From NCBI GenBank assembly GCA_003551805.1, contig PUNR01000420.1:1-18005 (forward strand): DNA of 18,005 bases. The letters run 5' to 3'. The stretch is from Loktanella sp. GTDB lineage: Bacteria > Pseudomonadota > Alphaproteobacteria > Rhodobacterales > Rhodobacteraceae. The position numbers and the translations under genes are program-made. This document shows, in pieces, positions 14,381-18,005 of the stretch; position 1 is the stretch's first letter, and each line of letters begins with the position of its first letter. The notes beneath the pieces were generated by a model. That model was not told the origin of the DNA. It did not search any database and worked only from the letters and a program-made list of their open reading frames with translations.

Positions 14381-15766
14381 ATGGATGCCAGCCCTCAGAA
14401 ATCCGCCGATCCCGCAAAGGACCGGCAACCCCTTCATGACCGCCCGACAGCGGTCTGGGCGCATGGCACCGCCATTCTTGCGATTGCAATTCTGGGCGTT
14501 GCCGCACCGTTCATCATACTGATCACAGGGCCACGCCCGCCGTCAGGAGGGCTGATCTGGGATTTCAGCATGGGCCTTGGGTTTGGTGCATTGGCGATCA
14601 TCGCGTTGCAGTTTGCTATGACTGGCCGCCTGCGCTGGATTACGCACCCATTCGGCGCCGACATCATCTATCTGGCGCACCGCTACATGAGCTGGGGCGC
14701 AGTCGCGCTGATGCTGTCACATTTCGCACTGCTGTATGTTTTTCACCAGCCCGCCCTAGGCGTTTTGAATCCGCTAGAGGCGCGCTGGGAACTGACAGCA
14801 GGCCGCGTCGCGATGGGGTCTTTCGTGCTGCTGATTGTCACATCTGAGTTTCGCAAACGCCTGCACCTGCGGCACGAGTGGTGGCGCGGATTGCATTTGG
14901 CGTTGGCCTTGGCCGGCATGGCTGCCGCTGTTGCCCATGTGCTGGGCGTAGGCAACCTGACTGACACGAACGCCAAGCGCCTGCTTTGGCTGGGTGTGAC
15001 TGTCGGGTTCATCGGCGTTCTTGTCTATACGCATGTCCTGCGGCCTTGGTGGCAATCCCGCAATCCGTGGCACGTCGTGTCGAACACCGCCCAACGGGGC
15101 GGCGTGCATACGCTCGAACTCGCCCCGACAGGGCGCGGGCTGCACCACTGGAAGCCCGGACAATTTGCATGGCTCAAGATTGAACGGTCACCTTATTCGT
15201 TGATCGAACATCCTTTCACGATTTCGACCGCACCCGAAAAAGGCCCGAACATCGCATTTTCGATCAAGCCCTTGGGCGACCACAGCAGCGATCTTGCGAA
15301 AACACCTGTTGGCGCGCGCGCATACGTTGACGGGCCCTATGGTGCATTTTCGATTGACCGGATGGCCGAGGCCGACGGTTTCGTCATGATCGCTGGCGGT
15401 GTCGGCATCACGCCGATCCTTTCCAACCTGCACGCACTGGAGGCGCGCGGTGACACGCGCCCGGTCATCCTGATCTACGGCAATCCGTCATGGGACGAGG
15501 TCAGTTTCCGCGACGAGCTCGCCGCGATGCAAGACCGCATTGATCTGACGATTGTCCATGTTCTGGATGATCCGCCTGACGATTGGGACGGCGAAAGCGG
15601 CCATATCGATGACGCTGTTCTGAAACGACATTTGTCAGACCAGACCCGCGACTGGCCACATCTTCTGTGCGGGCCCGCCCCGATGATTGCGGCGGTGACC
15701 GATGCACTGCAAGACCTTGGCGTTGCCGAGCACCATATCGACAACGAAATTTTTGAACTGGTCTGA
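14381..15766 (+). CDS. Transmembrane haem-flavin reductase (ferric reductase/NOX-like)
   Basis: The 461-residue protein combines a ferric-reductase-like membrane domain (about residues 28-220) with a ferredoxin-NADP+ reductase-like cytoplasmic half. In the membrane domain His100/His114 and His172/His186 are paired with 13 residues between, the pattern of two stacked b-type haems in the NOX/FRE superfamily. The FAD motif is HPFTIS (277-282), with GPYGAFS after it. The NAD(P) site starts at GGVGITPILSNLHAL, and the C-terminus has CGPAPMIAAV. The reaction is probably NAD(P)H-driven electron transfer across the membrane; the acceptor (ferric iron, oxygen, quinone or a periplasmic protein) is unknown. 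The start ATG 14381 follows AAGG. It lies in the nepR-kinase-DUF2231 run, with a microprotein gene 2 nt after the stop. Confidence 0.87.
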   Translation: MDASPQKSADPAKDRQPLHDRPTAVWAHGTAILAIAILGVAAPFIILITGPRPPSGGLIWDFSMGLGFGALAIIALQFAMTGRLRWITHPFGADIIYLAHRYMSWGAVALMLSHFALLYVFHQPALGVLNPLEARWELTAGRVAMGSFVLLIVTSEFRKRLHLRHEWWRGLHLALALAGMAAAVAHVLGVGNLTDTNAKRLLWLGVTVGFIGVLVYTHVLRPWWQSRNPWHVVSNTAQRGGVHTLELAPTGRGLHHWKPGQFAWLKIERSPYSLIEHPFTISTAPEKGPNIAFSIKPLGDHSSDLAKTPVGARAYVDGPYGAFSIDRMAEADGFVMIAGGVGITPILSNLHALEARGDTRPVILIYGNPSWDEVSFRDELAAMQDRIDLTIVHVLDDPPDDWDGESGHIDDAVLKRHLSDQTRDWPHLLCGPAPMIAAVTDALQDLGVAEHHIDNEIFELV

Positions 15767-15768
15767 CA

Positions 15769-15858
15769 ATGCGCCCAAAACTTGCCCTGATACTTGCTGT
15801 TTTTCTGACCGTGCTCGCGATTGTTCTTGCCGGTTGGCTGGCGCTGTCGCTGGCCTGA
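15769..15858 (+). CDS. 29-residue single-helix membrane microprotein
   Basis: The ATG lies 2 nt after the reductase stop and the frame ends 22 nt before the gdhA start. The predicted peptide starts MRPKLAL and then has one hydrophobic helix of about 22 residues with a single Trp near its end, and a basic N-terminus, so the topology should be N-in. No strong ribosome-binding site is visible; translation would be coupled to the reductase gene. The tight packing, without wasted bases, supports a real gene. It could be a small subunit or stabiliser of the upstream reductase, but I do not recognise it. Confidence 0.55.
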   Translation: MRPKLALILAVFLTVLAIVLAGWLALSLA

Positions 15859-15880
15859 TTATTTTACCGAAAGGACGACG

Positions 15881-17233
15881 ATGACCACACGATCCGAAAC
15901 GCTGCTTGACCAGTTCATGGAAACAATCACCGCCCGCCATCAGGGCGAGGATGAATTTCTGCAAGCCGTCAAAGAGGTGGCCAGCGACGTCCTGACTATC
16001 GAAAAAGCCAGCAGCGATTTTACCGCTGCCCGCGTGCTTGAACGACTGTGCGAGGCTGACCGCATCATCAGTTTCCGGATCACATGGCGTGATGATGCAG
16101 GCGATGTGCAGATCAACCGTGGCTGGCGCGTGCAACATTCAAACCTGCTTGGGCCATACAAGGGCGGGTTACGCTGGACACCGGGGCTGAACGCGTCGGT
16201 TCTCAAGTTTCTGGCGTTCGAGCAGGCGTTCAAGAACGCGCTGACGGGCCTGCCGCTTGGTGCGGCCAAAGGTGGTGCCGATTTTGACCCGTCCGGTTGT
16301 TCGCCCGCCGAAATCGAACGCTTTGCGCAGGCCTTTATGGGGGAACTGTCCGCCCATATCGGACCCGACCGCGATGTGCCTGCAGGTGATATCGGCGTGG
16401 GCGGTGATGAAATCGGGCTGATGCAGCGTGCATGGATGCAATACGCAAGGCGCTGGGGTGGCGCGATGACAGGCAAACCCCTGTCGCTTGGCGGTAGCGA
16501 TATCCGCGCCGAGGCGACAGGTTACGGCCTGATCTATTTTACCGCGGCGATGCTGGCCGAGCAGGATATGGACCTTGAAGGTAAACGGATCGCGCTGTCA
16601 GGCCGCGGTAACGTGTCCAGCCACGCCGCACGCAAGGCGATCCAAATGGGCGCCAAAGTGACCACTATGTCTGGCCGTGCGGGCACCTGGTATGCCGCAG
16701 ACGGGTTTACCGCCGATGCGCTTGACTGGGTATTGTCCGCGAAGGGCGACGCAGCATTTAACCCTGCAAAGGATCTGGGCGTCAGGTTTATGGCCGATAC
16801 ACGCCCGTGGGGCACAGAACCTGACGTCGCCCTGCCATGCGCCACCCAGAACGAGGTAGAGCTTGACGACGCCAAGGCGCTTGCCGACAGCGGATGCCGC
16901 TTTCTGGCAGAAGGCGCCAACATGCCCCTCACCGCCGAGGCAGAGGCACATCTTGCCAAAGCAGGCGTGACGCAGGCCCCGGGCAAGGCGGCAAATGCAG
17001 GTGGTGTCGCCGTTTCGGGGCTTGAAATGCAACAAAACGCCAGCTTTGACCGTTGGTCGCCTGACCGCGTCGATACTGCCCTGCAAAGGATCATGTGCGA
17101 TATTCACGACCGCCTAAAATCCGAACGCGCAAGTTGCTGTACCGCCGATGGTGGTATCGACTATCGCCGTGCGGCCAATGTTGCGGGCTATCGCAAACTG
17201 GCACGGGCCGTTGTGCGGGGTGGCGTGATATAA
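15881..17233 (+). CDS. gdhA: NADP-type glutamate dehydrogenase
   Basis: The enzyme makes glutamate from 2-oxoglutarate, ammonium and NADPH. The 450-residue length matches the hexameric small-subunit class (E. coli GdhA 447). The substrate-binding region has GPYKGGLRW with Lys94, FEQAFKNALTGLPLG with Lys118, and catalytic Lys130 in AAKGGADFDP. Catalytic Asp170 stands in DVPAGDIGVGG. The dinucleotide fold begins with SGRGNVSSHAARKA (240-253), and an Arg after the second strand (SGRAG) favours NADP over NAD. The frame continues upstream to 15821, over the microprotein, but ATG 15881 has AAAGGACG before it and gives the standard N-terminus. It ends the nepR-led run; an EcfG promoter for the next gene starts 13 nt after the stop. 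Confidence 0.94.
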   Translation: MTTRSETLLDQFMETITARHQGEDEFLQAVKEVASDVLTIEKASSDFTAARVLERLCEADRIISFRITWRDDAGDVQINRGWRVQHSNLLGPYKGGLRWTPGLNASVLKFLAFEQAFKNALTGLPLGAAKGGADFDPSGCSPAEIERFAQAFMGELSAHIGPDRDVPAGDIGVGGDEIGLMQRAWMQYARRWGGAMTGKPLSLGGSDIRAEATGYGLIYFTAAMLAEQDMDLEGKRIALSGRGNVSSHAARKAIQMGAKVTTMSGRAGTWYAADGFTADALDWVLSAKGDAAFNPAKDLGVRFMADTRPWGTEPDVALPCATQNEVELDDAKALADSGCRFLAEGANMPLTAEAEAHLAKAGVTQAPGKAANAGGVAVSGLEMQQNASFDRWSPDRVDTALQRIMCDIHDRLKSERASCCTADGGIDYRRAANVAGYRKLARAVVRGGVI

Positions 17234-17246
17234 ATCGACTTATAAC

Positions 17247-17271
17247 GGAACAAATCGATAGGCTTCGCGTT
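17247..17271 (+). promoter_or_regulatory. EcfG-type promoter for the PLDc_N gene pair
   Basis: GGAAC (17247-17251), 16 bp and CGTT (17268-17271) match the EcfG consensus exactly, 35 nt before the ATG at 17307. It restarts transcription directly after gdhA. Confidence 0.85.
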
Positions 17272-17306
17272 GGAAACGTCAAATCACTTAATGAGGAACG
17301 TGACAA

Positions 17307-17489
17307 ATGAACGCGAATTTTACTGGTATTCTTGGCCTCGTACACCTTGCTTTGGTCGTTTGGGCCGCCGTGTCCATTCTGGGATCGGGCGCCTCGCAAG
17401 GGCAGAAGGTTCTTTGGATCCTGCTTGTATTGCTGTTCCCTGTTGTCGGTCTGATCATATGGTTTTTGGCTGGTCCCAAAAAGATGTGA
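17307..17489 (+). CDS. PLDc_N-type small membrane protein
   Basis: The 60-residue protein has two hydrophobic helices (about residues 7-25 and 33-54) with a Gly/Ser/Gln turn between and a KVLWILLVLLFPVVGLIIWF segment followed by GPKK. That second helix, with its Pro-Val-Gly-x-Ile-x-Trp/Tyr pattern, is the signature of the phospholipase-D-nuclease N-terminal (PLDc_N) domain, here without any catalytic part. Stand-alone PLDc_N proteins are common, small and of unknown function. AGGA lies about 9 nt before the ATG. The exact EcfG promoter just upstream makes it a probable GSR target. Confidence 0.8.
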   Translation: MNANFTGILGLVHLALVVWAAVSILGSGASQGQKVLWILLVLLFPVVGLIIWFLAGPKKM

Positions 17490-17539
17490 CGGGCGCGGCG
17501 CCGCCGACCCTGCAAGCCCATTAACCGAAAGGTAAGACC

Positions 17540-17758
17540 ATGACCAAAGACACCGAAAAAGACGCACCAACCCAGGAAGAACTTTCGAAAGCCGCGCTGG
17601 AGACGAAAGAGAAGAACGCGAAACCGGTGTCTTATCCCACCGACAAGACACCTGACCTTGGGATGCAAAAGATCGAACACGAAGATCAGGCACCTTCGGG
17701 CGCGTTTGACGATGTCGGTGACAAGCCATCAAGAGAAAGGTCGCGCGAACGGCGCTGA
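17540..17758 (+). CDS. Small hydrophilic, probably disordered protein
   Basis: The 72-residue protein is not recognised. It is made almost wholly of Lys, Glu, Asp, Arg, Pro, Ser and Thr, has no Cys or Trp, no hydrophobic core and no signal peptide, and ends in a very basic Arg/Glu tail. This composition fits an intrinsically disordered protein of the kind found in stress regulons. AAAGGTAAG precedes the ATG. It lies 50 nt after the PLDc_N gene on the same strand and before a strong terminator, so the two form a short transcript from the EcfG promoter. Confidence 0.72.
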   Translation: MTKDTEKDAPTQEELSKAALETKEKNAKPVSYPTDKTPDLGMQKIEHEDQAPSGAFDDVGDKPSRERSRERR

Positions 17759-17781
17759 CTATTCCAAATAAACGATGCAGC

Positions 17782-17815
17782 AAACCCCGCCCATAAAGGC
17801 GGGGTTTTCGTTTTT
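17782..17815 (+). terminator. Rho-independent terminator
   Basis: A 10-bp perfect stem, AAACCCCGCC pairing with GGCGGGGTTT around a 6-nt CATAAA loop, is followed by T, CG and a run of five T. It lies 23 nt after the disordered-protein stop and closes that transcript. Confidence 0.9.
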
Positions 17816-17853
17816 AGCCTGAGGCAAAATACCGCAATTAATTTTTTATTTTT

Positions 17854-17878
17854 GGAACTGCCCGTTCAGTTTGGCGTT
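17854..17878 (+). promoter_or_regulatory. EcfG-type promoter for the right-edge exported protein
   Basis: GGAAC (17854-17858), 16 bp and CGTT (17875-17878) match the EcfG consensus exactly, 44 nt before the ATG at 17923 and 38 nt after the terminator T-run. Confidence 0.85.
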
Positions 17879-17922
17879 TCAATACCAGAGCCACACGATG
17901 GCCAATACAATAGGAGTTCGAA

Positions 17923-18005
17923 ATGAAAAATCTTATGCTGACGACCGCACTTGTCGCCGCAACATCCATGGGTGTTGCCCATGCACAAACCGCAACCACG
18001 GAAAC
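17923..18005 (+). CDS. Exported protein, N-terminal fragment (3' end outside window)
   Basis: Only 27 full codons are present. They encode a typical Sec signal peptide: a Lys at position 2, a hydrophobic core (LMLTTALVAATSMGVA) and a likely cleavage after AHA, before QTATTET. TAGGAG precedes the ATG at a normal distance. The mature protein is not visible, so no function can be given. The exact EcfG promoter upstream makes it a probable periplasmic or envelope GSR target. Confidence 0.75.
   Translation, partial: MKNLMLTTALVAATSMGVAHAQTATTE

Noticed and set aside
1..18005. Mobile elements, CRISPR arrays, tRNA or rRNA genes, phage genes
   Set aside because: No transposase, integrase, regularly spaced repeats, cloverleaf or rRNA sequence could be recognised, and coding density and style look uniform.

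Overview
The window looks like the chromosome of an alphaproteobacterium, most likely Rhodobacteraceae (Roseobacter group). The evidence is protein-level resemblance: a FliF-FliH-FliN-FliP flagellar run of alphaproteobacterial type, and the PhyR/NepR general stress response (GSR) pair, which is confined to Alphaproteobacteria. GC content is moderate and there are no signs of mobile DNA, rRNA, tRNA or CRISPR. The genus cannot be fixed from this sequence.

Layout. (1) 1-2841 (+): the end of a flagellar operon, with fliF (5' end cut off by the window), fliH, fliN and fliP, all overlapping. (2) 2896-4185 (+): a DUF2254 membrane protein. (3) 4210-6660 (-): a membrane-bound PQQ glucose dehydrogenase (Gcd type). 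(4) 6761-7903 (-): an AI-2E-family membrane permease. (5) 8121-9958 (+): a soluble PAS-PAS-HWE histidine kinase followed by a receiver-like protein that lacks its phosphorylation site. (6) 10010-10710 (-): DUF1328 and DUF2383 stress-type proteins. (7) 10864-11658 (-) phyR, divergent from (8) 11859-17233 (+): nepR, an HRxxN membrane kinase, a DUF2231 membrane protein, a bis-haem/FAD transmembrane reductase, a 29-residue membrane microprotein and NADP-type glutamate dehydrogenase, arranged as one probable operon. (9) 17307-17758 (+): a PLDc_N-type small membrane protein and a small charged, disordered protein, then a strong terminator. (10) 17923-end (+): the start of an exported protein.

The unifying signal is the promoter motif of the ECF sigma factor EcfG (GGAAC, 16 bp, CGTT). 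I find six exact copies. All are intergenic or at a 5' end, all point toward a gene, and each lies 35-99 nt from a plausible start: gcd, the AI-2E permease, phyR, nepR, the PLDc_N gene and the exported protein at the right edge. A seventh, imperfect copy precedes DUF1328. By simple base counting one would expect well under one such match by chance in both strands. From about 6.6 kb to the right edge the window therefore reads as a GSR island: it holds the switch (PhyR, NepR), likely input kinases (two of the HRxxN class) and many of its own outputs. The sigma factor gene ecfG, often next to nepR, is not in the window. Two copies overlap head-to-head in one palindrome between phyR and nepR, so both regulators appear to be read from a single 34-bp symmetrical site.

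If the promoter assignments hold, entry into the stress state would switch on the regulators (feedback), periplasmic sugar oxidation that feeds the quinone pool, a transmembrane redox chain, NADPH-dependent ammonium assimilation, a permease and several small envelope proteins.
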